64,000 bases of DNA from positions 1-64,000 of the forward strand of contig CACPCG010000002.1 in NCBI GenBank assembly GCA_902632305.1, in the 5' to 3' direction. Positions 21,321 to 30,744 of the stretch are shown here, piece by piece; position 1 is the first letter of the stretch, and every line of letters begins with the position of its first letter. The position numbers and the translations under genes are program-made. The notes beneath the pieces were generated by a model. It did not search any database. It saw nothing but the letters and a program-made list of their open reading frames with translations, and had not been told where the DNA came from. Origin of the DNA: an uncultured Gammaproteobacteria bacterium (GTDB taxonomy: Bacteria > Pseudomonadota > Gammaproteobacteria > GCA-002705445 > GCA-002716945).

Positions 21321-22760
21321 ATGAGCTATTTATTTTATTTTTTACCTGAAATATTTATACTATCTGTTTTATCATTCGTAATTGTTCTCGATTTGTTTTT
21401 AAAAGAATCAAAAAAAAATATCTCTTATTACATTTTACAAATTTCATTAATTATAGTTTTCTTATATTTATTTTCACTTTTGTTTCAAAAAAATATATCT
21501 AATTATGAATTATATGATATATCAAATTTTACCAATTTATTTAAAATCTTCACTGTGCTTCTATCAATAATTATTTTTTATTATTCATACTCGTACCTTC
21601 AAAGATTTAAAATATATAAATCAGAATATTTTATAATTCTTATATTTGGACTATTGGGAATGATGATTATGGTTTCAGCTAATCATCTCTTGATATTGTA
21701 TTTAGGTATTGAGTTGCTATCTTTATCTCTTTATACGATTATTGCGTATAACAGAACCTCAGTACGGTCTTCTGAGGCAGCTGTAAAGTACTATATCCTA
21801 GGAGCAATGTCGTCAGGATTTCTACTATTTGGTATATCGCTTTTATACGGAATTACTGGATCACTTCTCTATGATGAGATATCGTCAGTAATTGAGTCAA
21901 TGAACTTTAACAATCAAGATTTTTCAACACATTCAATCGGATTGATTTTTTCTCTTATCTTTATTCTTATAAGTATAGCATTTAAATTCGGGGCTGCGCC
22001 ATTTCACATGTGGATACCGGATGTTTATGAAGGCTCGTTAACACCCACGACATTAATGATCAGCACATTACCGAAAGTTGCAATTTTTGTTATTCTTATT
22101 AAGCTAACATCCTCAATTTTTGCAAGCTTGGAAATCTATTGGTCTGAGATGATTTTAATTTTAGCTGTGATATCTGTTCTTATTGGTAATATTATTGCCA
22201 TTTCTCAGACTAACATCAAAAGGATGTTAGCGTATTCGACAATTGCAAATGTGGGTTTTATATTGTTAGGTATATATACTGGGCCTGAGAATGGGTATGA
22301 AGCGGCGCTATTCTATACAATTACATACACACTTTTTACGGCTGCCGTTTTTGGGTTGATTTCGGAGATAAATATAGGTGATAGTTCTCTTGAGAAAATA
22401 GATGACTTAGGTGGTTTAAATCAAAAATTTCCGTTAATGGCAGTCATGATTTTGATTGTAATGCTGTCTATGATTGGAATTCCGCCTATGCTTGGTTTTT
22501 ACGCTAAATTTTATGTCATCCAATCGTTAGTATTATCCGGCAGCACAGTCTTAGCAATATTTGCGGTCATAATGACTGTCATAGGTTCATTTTACTACTT
22601 AAGGGTTATAAAAGTTATTTACTTTGATGATGAAAATACAAGCATTTCTCCATCACTTTATCATCTAATTTCCTATGTTTTTGTTCTGACATTATTCCTA
22701 TTGGGAATATTTCCTAATTTACTCAGCACAATAATATCATTTGCTATTGGCAACCTATAA
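21321..22760 (+). CDS. nuoN: NADH-quinone oxidoreductase subunit N
   Basis: Third antiporter-like subunit, next to the NuoA-J-K group. 479 aa with about 14 helices; LYLGIELLSLSLYTIIAYNR, KFGAAPFHMWIPDVYEGSLTP and ISQTNIKRMLAYSTIANVGF carry the conserved charged residues. It is the last gene of the operon; a separate tRNA promoter follows within four bases of its stop. Confidence 0.96.
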   Translation: MSYLFYFLPEIFILSVLSFVIVLDLFLKESKKNISYYILQISLIIVFLYLFSLLFQKNISNYELYDISNFTNLFKIFTVLLSIIIFYYSYSYLQRFKIYKSEYFIILIFGLLGMMIMVSANHLLILYLGIELLSLSLYTIIAYNRTSVRSSEAAVKYYILGAMSSGFLLFGISLLYGITGSLLYDEISSVIESMNFNNQDFSTHSIGLIFSLIFILISIAFKFGAAPFHMWIPDVYEGSLTPTTLMISTLPKVAIFVILIKLTSSIFASLEIYWSEMILILAVISVLIGNIIAISQTNIKRMLAYSTIANVGFILLGIYTGPENGYEAALFYTITYTLFTAAVFGLISEINIGDSSLEKIDDLGGLNQKFPLMAVMILIVMLSMIGIPPMLGFYAKFYVIQSLVLSGSTVLAIFAVIMTVIGSFYYLRVIKVIYFDDENTSISPSLYHLISYVFVLTLFLLGIFPNLLSTIISFAIGNL

Positions 22761-22763
22761 AGG

Positions 22764-22792
22764 TTGATAATCTTCATCATAAAATATAGACT
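22764..22792 (+). promoter_or_regulatory. Promoter of the initiator tRNA gene (TTGATA-17-TAGACT)
   Basis: TTGATA at 22764-22769, 17 bases, TAGACT at 22787-22792; transcription should start near 22799, about four bases before the mature tRNA. It follows the nuoN stop immediately. Confidence 0.5.
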
Positions 22793-22802
22793 TCTTATAC
22801 AG

Positions 22803-22876
22803 TGCGGGGTGGAGCAGTCTGGCAGCTCGTTGGGCTCATAACCCAAAGGTCGTAGGTTCGAATCCTGCCCCCGCTA
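22803..22876 (+). tRNA. metY: Initiator tRNA-fMet (anticodon CAT)
   Basis: 74 nt, no encoded CCA. The anticodon stem has the three consecutive G:C pairs (GGG...CCC) that mark initiator tRNA. The acceptor TGCGGGG faces CCCCGCT, so position 1:72 is a U-U mismatch; E. coli has C-A there. An unpaired 1:72 is the signal for formylation and for exclusion from elongation. Anticodon loop CTCATAA and T-loop TTCGAAT are standard. The place directly upstream of rimP matches metY of E. coli. Confidence 0.97.
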
Positions 22877-22938
22877 ATTGACTAAAAAAATGTCGATTTC
22901 TCTACTTAAATTAATGAAATTATTATACAATTAAGCCG

Positions 22939-22961
22939 TAGCTCCTAATGGAGCTATTTTA
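22939..22961 (+). terminator. Hairpin plus T-tract between tRNA-fMet and rimP
   Basis: TAGCTCC and GGAGCTA form a perfect 7-bp stem around a TAAT loop, followed by TTTTATT. It can end the tRNA transcript. A TATACAAT sequence ending at 22931 just upstream could be a -10, in which case the hairpin would lie at the very 5' end of a rimP transcript as an attenuator. I cannot tell which. Confidence 0.6.
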
Positions 22962-22973
22962 TTGTATATTTAA

Positions 22974-23441
22974 ATGAATGAATTAGAGAAAAAGCTTATG
23001 AGTACTATCAATAATCTAGTGTTGAAAAAGGATTTTTTTGTTCTCAATCTCAAACTTAGACAATCAAAGAGTACTCCAAATATCTCCGTTATTGTGGATT
23101 CCTCAAAAACGGTAAGCGTTGATGATTGTGCGTACGTTTCAAATGTAATTAATGATGTATTAAAGGTCGATGAAAAATTTTCCGACTACAAAGATTTTGC
23201 CCTTGAGGTAAGCTCCCCAGGAATTAATAGAGAGTTATTTACTCTATCTGATTATAAAAAATATGTTGGTGAAAAAGTACAAATCAAACTTAAAAAATCT
23301 TTAAATGGAGTAAAGAATATTAAAGCAAAGCTAATTGGTGTAGATGACGGATTTATTGAGGTCTCCTCAAGAAATGAAACATATACCTTAGAGTTTGATA
23401 ACATAAAAAAAGCTAATTTAAATATTGATATAAAGGTTTAA
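22974..23441 (+). CDS. rimP: Ribosome maturation factor RimP
   Basis: Cytosolic assembly factor for the 30S subunit. 155 aa; the two-domain layout is visible: an N-terminal alpha/beta domain with the family signature DFALEVSSPGINRELF (about 73-88) and a C-terminal SH3-like domain (LKKSLNGVKNIKAKLIGVDDGFIEV). It starts the metY-rimP-nusA-infB-rbfA-truB-rpsO-pnp order known from E. coli. No strong Shine-Dalgarno is seen. Confidence 0.93.
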   Translation: MNELEKKLMSTINNLVLKKDFFVLNLKLRQSKSTPNISVIVDSSKTVSVDDCAYVSNVINDVLKVDEKFSDYKDFALEVSSPGINRELFTLSDYKKYVGEKVQIKLKKSLNGVKNIKAKLIGVDDGFIEVSSRNETYTLEFDNIKKANLNIDIKV

Positions 23442-23442
23442 A

Positions 23443-24936
23443 ATGAATAAAGAAATTTTGATGGTTGTTGAGACTGTATCTAACGAAAAAAATGTCAGTA
23501 GAGAAGTGATTGTAGACGCAATAGAACATGCTATTGCCGGCGCAGTTAAAAAGAAATACAGACTCGAAAAAAAAGAAGATATAGATGCACGAGTTGAAAT
23601 TGACTTAGCAAGTGGAAATTATAAAACATTTAGAAGATGGAAGGTAGTTGAGGAAATTGAGCCTGAAATGGAAGAACAACAATTATTACCTAACTCAGAA
23701 ATAGTAAAGAAAAATAATTTAAATTTGGAAGATTATTATGAGGAGGAGATACCATCAATTGAATTTGGAAGGATACTGGCCCAAACTGCGAAGAATGTTA
23801 TAGTTCAAAAAGTCCGTGATGCTGAAAGAAGCCGAATAGTTGATCTTTATACTGAAAAAGTCGGGCAACTTATATTTGGTATTGTTAAAAGGATGGAAAA
23901 GGGCAATGTCTACATCGATCTTGGTATGCCAGACAAGGGTACTATTGATGAGGCAGTAATTCTAAAAGAAAACCTAATTTCAAAAGAGGTCATTCGTCCT
24001 GGAGATCGTCTGAGGGGATACCTCAGTCACGTACAGTCTGAGACTAGAGGTCCTCAGCTATACATTACAAGGAAAGCGCCTGAATTTTTGGTAGAGTTAT
24101 TTAAACTTGAAGTGCCAGAAGTTGGACAAGGATTGATTGAGATTCTCGGTGCTGCCAGAGATCCAGGTCTCAGAGCAAAAATATCAGTGAAGTCAAATGA
24201 TCCTAAACTAGATGCCATCGGAGCTTGTGTTGGTATGCGAGGCTCTCGGGTACAATCCGTCTCAAATGAATTAGGTGGTGAGCGTATTGACATTATTATG
24301 TGGGATGAAGACCCTGCAAAGTTTGTTATTAATGCTATGTCTCCAGCAGAGGTTTTATCTATCGTTGTTGATGAAGAAAATAAATCAATGGATATAGCAG
24401 TTTCTGAAGAGCAGCTTTCTCAAGCAATTGGTAGAGGGGGTCAAAACGTTAGATTAGCAAGTGAACTGACTGGTTGGACCTTGAATGTTATGAGCAAGGA
24501 AGAGGCGGATACCAAGATTTCAGAGGAAAACTCTAAACTTAGTGATATATTTATGCAGGAACTAAATGTAGATCGTGATGTTGCAGATTTACTGGCTTCC
24601 GAGGGTTTTACAACCATAAGCGAGATAGCGTACTGCTCTATAGATGAATTTAATTCAATCGAAGCATTTGATTCTGAGATAATTGAAGAGCTAAGAAAGA
24701 GAGCCCTAGAGAACCTTGATCTCAAGAAAAGTAAAATTGATAAGGATAACTTATTATCAGACATATCAGGATTGAGTGATGAAGATATAATTAAATTAAA
24801 TAGTCATGAAATTAATTGTAAAGATGATCTTGCCGATTTATCTGTTGACGAATTATTAGACATGATAGAATTACCAAAAGAACAAGCAGGCAATATTATA
24901 ATGGAAGCGAGAAAAAGATGGCTTAAAGAAGATTAA
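23443..24936 (+). CDS. nusA: Transcription termination/antitermination factor NusA
   Basis: Binds RNA polymerase and nascent RNA; modulates pausing, termination and rRNA antitermination. 497 aa: N-terminal polymerase-binding domain (1-125), S1 domain (about 135-200, IVKRMEKGNVYIDLG), KH1 and KH2 (GACVGMRGSRVQSV; QAIGRGGQNVRLAS), then two helix-hairpin acidic repeats (about 360-430 and 440-497) as in gammaproteobacterial NusA. One base separates it from rimP. Confidence 0.97.
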   Translation: MNKEILMVVETVSNEKNVSREVIVDAIEHAIAGAVKKKYRLEKKEDIDARVEIDLASGNYKTFRRWKVVEEIEPEMEEQQLLPNSEIVKKNNLNLEDYYEEEIPSIEFGRILAQTAKNVIVQKVRDAERSRIVDLYTEKVGQLIFGIVKRMEKGNVYIDLGMPDKGTIDEAVILKENLISKEVIRPGDRLRGYLSHVQSETRGPQLYITRKAPEFLVELFKLEVPEVGQGLIEILGAARDPGLRAKISVKSNDPKLDAIGACVGMRGSRVQSVSNELGGERIDIIMWDEDPAKFVINAMSPAEVLSIVVDEENKSMDIAVSEEQLSQAIGRGGQNVRLASELTGWTLNVMSKEEADTKISEENSKLSDIFMQELNVDRDVADLLASEGFTTISEIAYCSIDEFNSIEAFDSEIIEELRKRALENLDLKKSKIDKDNLLSDISGLSDEDIIKLNSHEINCKDDLADLSVDELLDMIELPKEQAGNIIMEARKRWLKED

Positions 24937-24947
24937 TTGGAGCTAAA

Positions 24948-27119
24948 ATGACAGATAACGATTCAAAAAAAAGTTTATCATTAAAAGATCGAAGCGGTAA
25001 CACAAAAGCATCGAAAAATGTACCGAACTCAAAGAACGTTACGATACAAGTTAGAAGAAAAAAAATAATAAATACAAGTTCTATTAATAATAAAAAGTAT
25101 TTGAATAAAAAAAATATTTCCTCTAACGTACAAGACAGTAATTTATCTAAATCACCGAAAAAGAATATTCCGTCAACACCAGGAAAAACACTGGATGTGT
25201 CAAATATAAAAAAGAAAAACAAAATTGATAAAGATGAAAAAATAGAGAAATTTGAAAACAAAGAATTACATTTAAAATCTAAAAATCATAAACAAAGTAA
25301 AAATACTATTGAGCCTGACCCTTCATTGATTTCACAACACCAATTTGAAAAACCTACTGAACCTATAAAGAAAACTATAGAGTTATCTGACTCTGTTACA
25401 GTGGGAGAATTAGCTCAAAAAATCTCTATGAAATCATCCGATCTTATGAAGACAATGATGAATCTCGGCGTCATGGCGACAATTAATCAGAAGCTAGATT
25501 TAGATACTTCAATCTTGATAATAGAGGAATTAGGACATGAAGCAAAGATAAAAGCTTCTGAAATTGACGACGGAGCCTTGAAATCTGAAATCACAAATGT
25601 TGGTGACATGAAGACTAGGGCGCCAATCGTTACCATAATGGGGCATGTTGACCATGGAAAAACATCTTTATTAGATTATATACGCAAAACAAAAGTTGTT
25701 AACTCGGAGGCTGGCGGAATCACACAGCACATTGGCGCGTACAAAGTCATGGCAAATAATAACGAAATAACTTTCTTAGATACTCCTGGTCATGCAGCAT
25801 TCTCATCTATGAGAGCGAGGGGCGCTCAAATCACAGATATAGTTGTCCTTATAGTATCTGCTGATGATGGTGTAATGCCGCAAACTGAAGAGGCAATTGA
25901 GCATGCTCAATCGGCAAAAGTCCCCATAATAGTTGCTATTAATAAAATTGATAAGGAAAATGCAGATCCAGAAAAAGTGTTAACAGAGCTAAGTAAAAAA
26001 AATGTAGTTACGGAAGAGTGGGGCGGAGATACAATTTGTATAAAAGTATCAGCTATTACAGGTGAAGGCATAGATCAATTATTAGAGGCAGTCTCTCTTC
26101 AATCAGAGATTCTGGAGTTGAAAGCATCATCAACTGGGCCAGCAACAGGTACGGTTGTTGAATCTTCATTGGATAAAGGCAAAGGTCCTGTTGCAACTGT
26201 TCTTATTCAGTCAGGAACACTTAATAAAAAAGACTATATTTTGGTTGGAAAAGAATTTGGTAGAGTCCGTGCTATGTTCAATGAATTCAATAAAGAAGTC
26301 ACATCTGCGGGTCCAAGCACACCTATTGTAATTACAGGGTTATCAGGCACACCGAATGTAGCGGATATGCTTATTTCAACCAAAGATGAGAAAAAAGTTA
26401 AAGAAATTGCCTCTGCTAGAGAGTCAAAACAAAAAGAAATAGAAATGCAATCAAAGCAGAAAACTTTCTCGATCGACAATTTTAATCCTGAGAACCAGTC
26501 AAAGAAGAAAATAATTAACCTTATTATAAAGTCTGACGTACAAGGTAGTGCGGAAGCCATCACATCAACTTTGCAGACAATTAAAAATGACGATGTCGGT
26601 CTTGAAATTATATACAGTGGTGTTGGTGCTATTACAGAGTCTGATGCTAACCTAGCATTGAGCTCTAACTCTAAAATCATAGGATTTAACGTAAGAGCTG
26701 ACGTGAAAGCAAAAAAAATTATTGAGATTAATAAACAAGACTTGCAGTATTTTAGTGTTATTTATGATTTGATTGATAATGTTAAACAACAACTTTCTGG
26801 TTTGCTTTCTCCTGATATAAAAGAGGAAATTATCGGCATAGCAGAAGTAAAAGACGTATTTAGATCATCTAAAATTGGTGCTATTGCTGGATCAATTGTA
26901 AGTGAAGGTGTCGTGCAAAAAGATCAACCAATACGTGTTTTAAGAGATAATATAGTTATTTATGAGGGTGAACTTGAATCACTTAGAAGATTTAAAGAAG
27001 ATGTAAAAGAGGTAAAGAGCGGCACTGAGTGTGGTATTGGTATTAAGGATTATAATGATGTAAAAGCTGGAGATCAAATAGAAGTGTTCAAAAAGATTGA
27101 GGTCAAAAGGAGCATTTAA
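24948..27119 (+). CDS. infB: Translation initiation factor IF-2
   Basis: GTPase that places initiator fMet-tRNA on the 30S subunit and promotes subunit joining. 723 aa, shorter than E. coli IF-2 (890) because the N-terminal basic, low-complexity region (1-140) is reduced. G-domain motifs are GHVDHGKTSLLD, DTPGHAAF and NKID. The N-terminal IF2N domain (VTVGELAQKISMKSSDLMKTMMNLGVMATINQ) and the C-terminal fMet-tRNA-binding domain are present. GGAG lies six bases upstream of ATG 24948. It fits functionally with the initiator tRNA gene at the head of the cluster. Confidence 0.97.
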   Translation: MTDNDSKKSLSLKDRSGNTKASKNVPNSKNVTIQVRRKKIINTSSINNKKYLNKKNISSNVQDSNLSKSPKKNIPSTPGKTLDVSNIKKKNKIDKDEKIEKFENKELHLKSKNHKQSKNTIEPDPSLISQHQFEKPTEPIKKTIELSDSVTVGELAQKISMKSSDLMKTMMNLGVMATINQKLDLDTSILIIEELGHEAKIKASEIDDGALKSEITNVGDMKTRAPIVTIMGHVDHGKTSLLDYIRKTKVVNSEAGGITQHIGAYKVMANNNEITFLDTPGHAAFSSMRARGAQITDIVVLIVSADDGVMPQTEEAIEHAQSAKVPIIVAINKIDKENADPEKVLTELSKKNVVTEEWGGDTICIKVSAITGEGIDQLLEAVSLQSEILELKASSTGPATGTVVESSLDKGKGPVATVLIQSGTLNKKDYILVGKEFGRVRAMFNEFNKEVTSAGPSTPIVITGLSGTPNVADMLISTKDEKKVKEIASARESKQKEIEMQSKQKTFSIDNFNPENQSKKKIINLIIKSDVQGSAEAITSTLQTIKNDDVGLEIIYSGVGAITESDANLALSSNSKIIGFNVRADVKAKKIIEINKQDLQYFSVIYDLIDNVKQQLSGLLSPDIKEEIIGIAEVKDVFRSSKIGAIAGSIVSEGVVQKDQPIRVLRDNIVIYEGELESLRRFKEDVKEVKSGTECGIGIKDYNDVKAGDQIEVFKKIEVKRSI

Positions 27120-27120
27120 C

Positions 27121-27462
27121 ATGCCATCTAGAATGGAAAAAGTGCAAGATCTTCTTCATAAGGAGATAGCAAAAGTGGTTATTAAAGATTTAAACAATCC
27201 GACTTTATCTAGTTTAGTCACAATTTCTTCAGTCAAAGTATCCAGAGACTTAAGGCATTCAGTGGTTTATTTCACATCACTTGATGATAATCAATTAGCT
27301 ATCGAGGATGAACTCAACAGAGCAAGTGGATATATTAGAGGCATTCTTGCAAAGAAAATTCATTTAAAAAGACTTCCATCATTAAAGTTTATTTATGATA
27401 ATTCAGAGAGAGAAGGTCTAAGAATTGACTCTCTATTGCAGAGGCTATCTCAGGATGATTAA
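27121..27462 (+). CDS. rbfA: Ribosome-binding factor A
   Basis: KH-fold 30S maturation factor needed at low temperature. 113 aa from ATG 27121, chosen because GGAG lies eight bases upstream and because it begins one base after the infB stop; the family N-terminus MPSRMEKVQDLLHKEIAKVV fits. The motif VKVSRDLRHSVVYFTSL and the end RIDSLLQRL are clear. It overlaps truB by eight bases. Confidence 0.94.
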   Translation: MPSRMEKVQDLLHKEIAKVVIKDLNNPTLSSLVTISSVKVSRDLRHSVVYFTSLDDNQLAIEDELNRASGYIRGILAKKIHLKRLPSLKFIYDNSEREGLRIDSLLQRLSQDD

Positions 27463-28336
27463 AGATGGTATTTTGCTGGTTGATAAACCAAAAAATATTA
27501 CATCGAATAATGTTTTGCAGATAATAAAGAAAAAGCTCGCTTTTAAAAAAGCAGGTTTAGTAGGCGTACTAGATCCTCTGGCGTCCGGTATGCTTCCAAT
27601 TGTATTTGGTGAAGCTACAAAATTCTCGAAATTTTTAGATGAAGCAAGAAAACAATATATTGTAAATATTCGGATTGGTGTGAGAAGTAATACCGGAGAT
27701 AATGAGGGGACAATACAATCTGATAAGAGAAAAGTACCGCACCTTTCTAAGGATAAAATTATAAAAATATTAGATAGTTTTCTTGGCGAATATTTTCACA
27801 AACCTCCAATGCATAGCTCAATAAAAATCAAAGGCAGAAGGTTATATGAATTGGCTAGAAAAGGAATAGAGGTTGATAGACCTACTAAAAAAGTAAAGAT
27901 ACATAAATTAGATTTAATTAATTTTGTAGACAAATCTATGAATGTTAGAGTAGTTTGTAGCAAAGGAACATATATTCGAACACTCGTGGAGGACATAGGA
28001 GAGAAGCTTGAAATTTATACTCTAACAAATGAGTTAAGAAGAGAATTAGTTGGTAATTATTCTGAAAAAGACATGATACCCCTTGATAAAGTTACATCAA
28101 TGCAGGCGAGTTTAAAAAGTTGCTTTTCGATTGATTCTCTGGTGTCTCATATACCATCTATTAGTATCTCAAGGGATGAGGAAAACCTCATTAAGAACGG
28201 CTCGAAAATTAATTGCTCAGGAAAAGTAGATAACATGGAAATTATTATTAAAAATGACTTAAATGAGATAGTTGGCATTGGGTTGGTGGTAAACGGCATC
28301 CTTTCACCTAAAAGATTATTAAGGAATGACCAATAA
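27455..28336 (+). CDS. truB: tRNA pseudouridine-55 synthase TruB, with altered GHTG motif
   Basis: Makes pseudouridine 55 in the T-loop of tRNAs. 293 aa; N-terminal LLVDKPKNITS, catalytic Asp40 in VLDPLASGMLPI, the FGEATKFSKFL motif, the Tyr of KQYIVNIRIG, and CSKGTYIRTLVEDIG are all kept. E. coli TruB has GHTGALDP before the catalytic Asp; here it reads GLVGVLDP, so the conserved His (E. coli His43), which helps hold the flipped base, is Leu35. The start ATG overlaps the rbfA stop (ATGATTAA). A PUA-like C-terminus follows about residue 240. Confidence 0.93.
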   Translation: MIKDGILLVDKPKNITSNNVLQIIKKKLAFKKAGLVGVLDPLASGMLPIVFGEATKFSKFLDEARKQYIVNIRIGVRSNTGDNEGTIQSDKRKVPHLSKDKIIKILDSFLGEYFHKPPMHSSIKIKGRRLYELARKGIEVDRPTKKVKIHKLDLINFVDKSMNVRVVCSKGTYIRTLVEDIGEKLEIYTLTNELRRELVGNYSEKDMIPLDKVTSMQASLKSCFSIDSLVSHIPSISISRDEENLIKNGSKINCSGKVDNMEIIIKNDLNEIVGIGLVVNGILSPKRLLRNDQ

Positions 28337-28340
28337 TGGC

Positions 28341-28368
28341 TTGTATATGAGGTACCAGATGATAGAAT
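28341..28368 (+). promoter_or_regulatory. Promoter upstream of rpsO (TTGTAT-16-TAGAAT)
   Basis: TTGTAT at 28341-28346 and TAGAAT at 28363-28368 with a 16-base spacer; predicted start near 28375, leaving a short leader with GGAG seven bases before the rpsO ATG. E. coli also has an internal promoter before rpsO-pnp. Confidence 0.5.
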
Positions 28369-28390
28369 ACACGTCTAATGGAGATTGTTT

Positions 28391-28660
28391 ATGGCGTTAA
28401 ATGCTAAAGCTAAAGAAGAAATAATAAAAAAACATGGAAAATCTGAGTCTGATTGTGGATCTAGTGAAGTTCAGATTGCATTACTAACAGCTAACATTAA
28501 TAATTTAGCAGACCATTTCACAAATAATTCTAAAGATACTCATTCACGACGTGGCCTTTTAAAAATGGTTATGAAAAGAAAATCATTGATGAAATACCTA
28601 AAAAATAAAGATGCATTGAAATATAACAATCTAATTAAAGAACTTGGTTTAAGGAAATAA
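28391..28660 (+). CDS. rpsO: 30S ribosomal protein S15
   Basis: Primary 16S rRNA-binding protein of the platform. Exactly 89 aa, the usual length, from ATG 28391 with GGAG at proper spacing. Signature residues [21 protein letters not shown], the loop [24 protein letters not shown] and the end LIKELGLRK match the family. Its TAA lies two bases before the proposed ATA start of pnp; the AAGGAA inside its last codons is the pnp ribosome-binding site. Confidence 0.98.
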   Translation: MALNAKAKEEIIKKHGKSESDCGSSEVQIALLTANINNLADHFTNNSKDTHSRRGLLKMVMKRKSLMKYLKNKDALKYNNLIKELGLRK

Positions 28661-28662
28661 GT

Positions 28663-30738
28663 ATAAAAATTCAGTCGAAAAAATTTACTCTGGGAAATCA
28701 ATCTGTTTTGATTGAAACTGGGCTAATTGCCAAGCAAGCTGATAGTTCAGTCACCGTCGATGTTGAAGGAACTATGATATTAGCTACTCTTGTCGCAGAC
28801 AAGACAGACAGCGACAGAGACTTCTTCCCATTAACGGTTAATTATATTGAAAAGACTTACGCTGGTGGAAAAATACCTGGTGGATTTTTTAAAAGAGAGG
28901 GAAGACCCTCAGAAAATGAGACGCTCATTAGCAGATTAATTGACAGACCTCTAAGGCCATTATTTGATTCGTCTTTCACTAGGGAAGTGCAATTAATATT
29001 GACACTTCTTTCGTACAATCCTCAAGTAGATCCTGAAGTACCAGCGTTAATTGCAGCATCTGCTGCAGTTAAGCTTTCAGGTTTGCCATTTAATGGAACG
29101 CTTGGGGCAGTAAAAGTTGGCTATGATGGAACAAACTATGTTCTAAATCCACCAAATGACATGTTAAAAACATCGCAACTTGATTTAACTGTAGCTGGAA
29201 CTGAGAATGCCGTCATGATGGTGGAGTCAGAGGCAAAGGGGTTATCTGAAGAAATCATGCTTGGAGCTGTAAATTTTGGACACAAAGAAATGAAACCAAT
29301 TATATCAGCAATTAATGAGCTGTCTAATGATGTGGAGATTAATAAAGTCGACTGGGAACCTACTCCATTTGATGAAAATTCATATAATGAATTCTTCAAT
29401 AAGTATAAAGATAGAATATCTTCTGCTTATGAAATTACAAAAAAACAAGATCGTAACGAAAAACTTAATTTACTTAAAGAGGAAATCCTGCAATCAGAGG
29501 TTAACGAAGATGAGGATAATACAGAAAGTGTATTAAAGTTCTTTGAAAAATCTCAAAAAAGTGTTGTAAGAACAAAAATTATTAATGGTAATCCCAGAAT
29601 TGATGGTCGGGACACAAAAACTGTTAGACCAATCGACGTAAAAGTTGGAGTACTTCCGAGAGCGCATGGTTCTGCATTATTCACACGAGGTGAGACGCAA
29701 GCACTTGTTGCAACAACACTGGGAACTGAAAAAGATGCTCAAATGATAGATTCTTTAAATGGAAAGGTAGACGAACCATTTATATTTCATTATAACTTCC
29801 CTCCGTATTCTGTAGGTGAAATTGGTTTTACAGGGTCTCCAAAACGTAGAGAGATTGGTCATGGTAAACTTGCAAAAAGGGGCGTTAAGGCAGTTGTGCC
29901 AACAACAGATACTTTCCCATACACCATAAGAGTAGTCTCTGAAATAATGGAATCAAATGGTTCTAGCTCGATGGCTTCAGTGTGTGGTTCAAGTTTAGCA
30001 ATGATGGATGCAGGTGTTCCTTTATCGGCTCCTGTAGCAGGCATAGCCATGGGATTAGTAAAAGAAAATGACAATTTTGTTGTGTTAACAGACATACTTG
30101 GTGATGAGGATCACCTTGGAGATATGGATTTCAAAGTGGCGGGAACACAAGAGGGAATCAATGCATTACAGATGGATATTAAAGTAGACGGTATCACCTC
30201 TGAAATAATGTCTGTAGCTCTTGAACAAGCTAAAGAGGCACGCCTCCATATTCTTAGTGAAATGGCTAAAGTGTTAAGTAGTCCTAGATCAGAGACTTCT
30301 CAATACGCACCTAGATATACAACAATCAAAGTCGATCAATCCAAAATAGCAGCCGTTATTGGAAAAGGAGGTTCAACGATTAAATCAATTGTAGAACAAA
30401 CAGGCGCTGTGATTGATATAAATGACGACGGTGTCATCAAAATAGCAGCCACAGATGAGACAATAAGTAACAGTGCTAAAGAAATGATTGAAGAAATTAC
30501 ACAAGGCCCTCAAGTAGACAAGATATATGAGGGTAAGGTGGTTAAGATAATGGACTTTGGCGCATTTGTAAGTATTACACCAAATCAGGATGGTTTAGTT
30601 CATATATCTCAGATTAGCCAAAAACGTGTTAACAATGTTGCAGATGTTCTTACAGAAGGAGACCAAGTAAAAGTGAAAGTTTTGGAGGTTGACAAACAAG
30701 GAAGGGTTAAATTAACCATGAAGGACCTTAATAACTAA
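28663..30738 (+). CDS. pnp: Polyribonucleotide nucleotidyltransferase (PNPase), apparent ATA start
   Basis: 3'-5' phosphorolytic exoribonuclease and degradosome component. Two RNase PH domains (about 5-220 and 310-540), then KH ([15 protein letters not shown]) and S1 ([15 protein letters not shown]) domains. About 691 aa. The family N-terminus ([20 protein letters not shown] here; E. coli RKFQYGQHTVTLETG) is encoded upstream of the first ATG/GTG/TTG candidate, a TTG at 28708. No standard start codon precedes it in frame after the rpsO stop; the codon with AAGGAA at a 6-base spacing is ATA at 28663. If the TTG at 28708 were used, the first strand of domain 1 would be lost. Confidence 0.93.
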   Translation: MKIQSKKFTLGNQSVLIETGLIAKQADSSVTVDVEGTMILATLVADKTDSDRDFFPLTVNYIEKTYAGGKIPGGFFKREGRPSENETLISRLIDRPLRPLFDSSFTREVQLILTLLSYNPQVDPEVPALIAASAAVKLSGLPFNGTLGAVKVGYDGTNYVLNPPNDMLKTSQLDLTVAGTENAVMMVESEAKGLSEEIMLGAVNFGHKEMKPIISAINELSNDVEINKVDWEPTPFDENSYNEFFNKYKDRISSAYEITKKQDRNEKLNLLKEEILQSEVNEDEDNTESVLKFFEKSQKSVVRTKIINGNPRIDGRDTKTVRPIDVKVGVLPRAHGSALFTRGETQALVATTLGTEKDAQMIDSLNGKVDEPFIFHYNFPPYSVGEIGFTGSPKRREIGHGKLAKRGVKAVVPTTDTFPYTIRVVSEIMESNGSSSMASVCGSSLAMMDAGVPLSAPVAGIAMGLVKENDNFVVLTDILGDEDHLGDMDFKVAGTQEGINALQMDIKVDGITSEIMSVALEQAKEARLHILSEMAKVLSSPRSETSQYAPRYTTIKVDQSKIAAVIGKGGSTIKSIVEQTGAVIDINDDGVIKIAATDETISNSAKEMIEEITQGPQVDKIYEGKVVKIMDFGAFVSITPNQDGLVHISQISQKRVNNVADVLTEGDQVKVKVLEVDKQGRVKLTMKDLNN

Positions 30739-30744
30739 ATCTGT

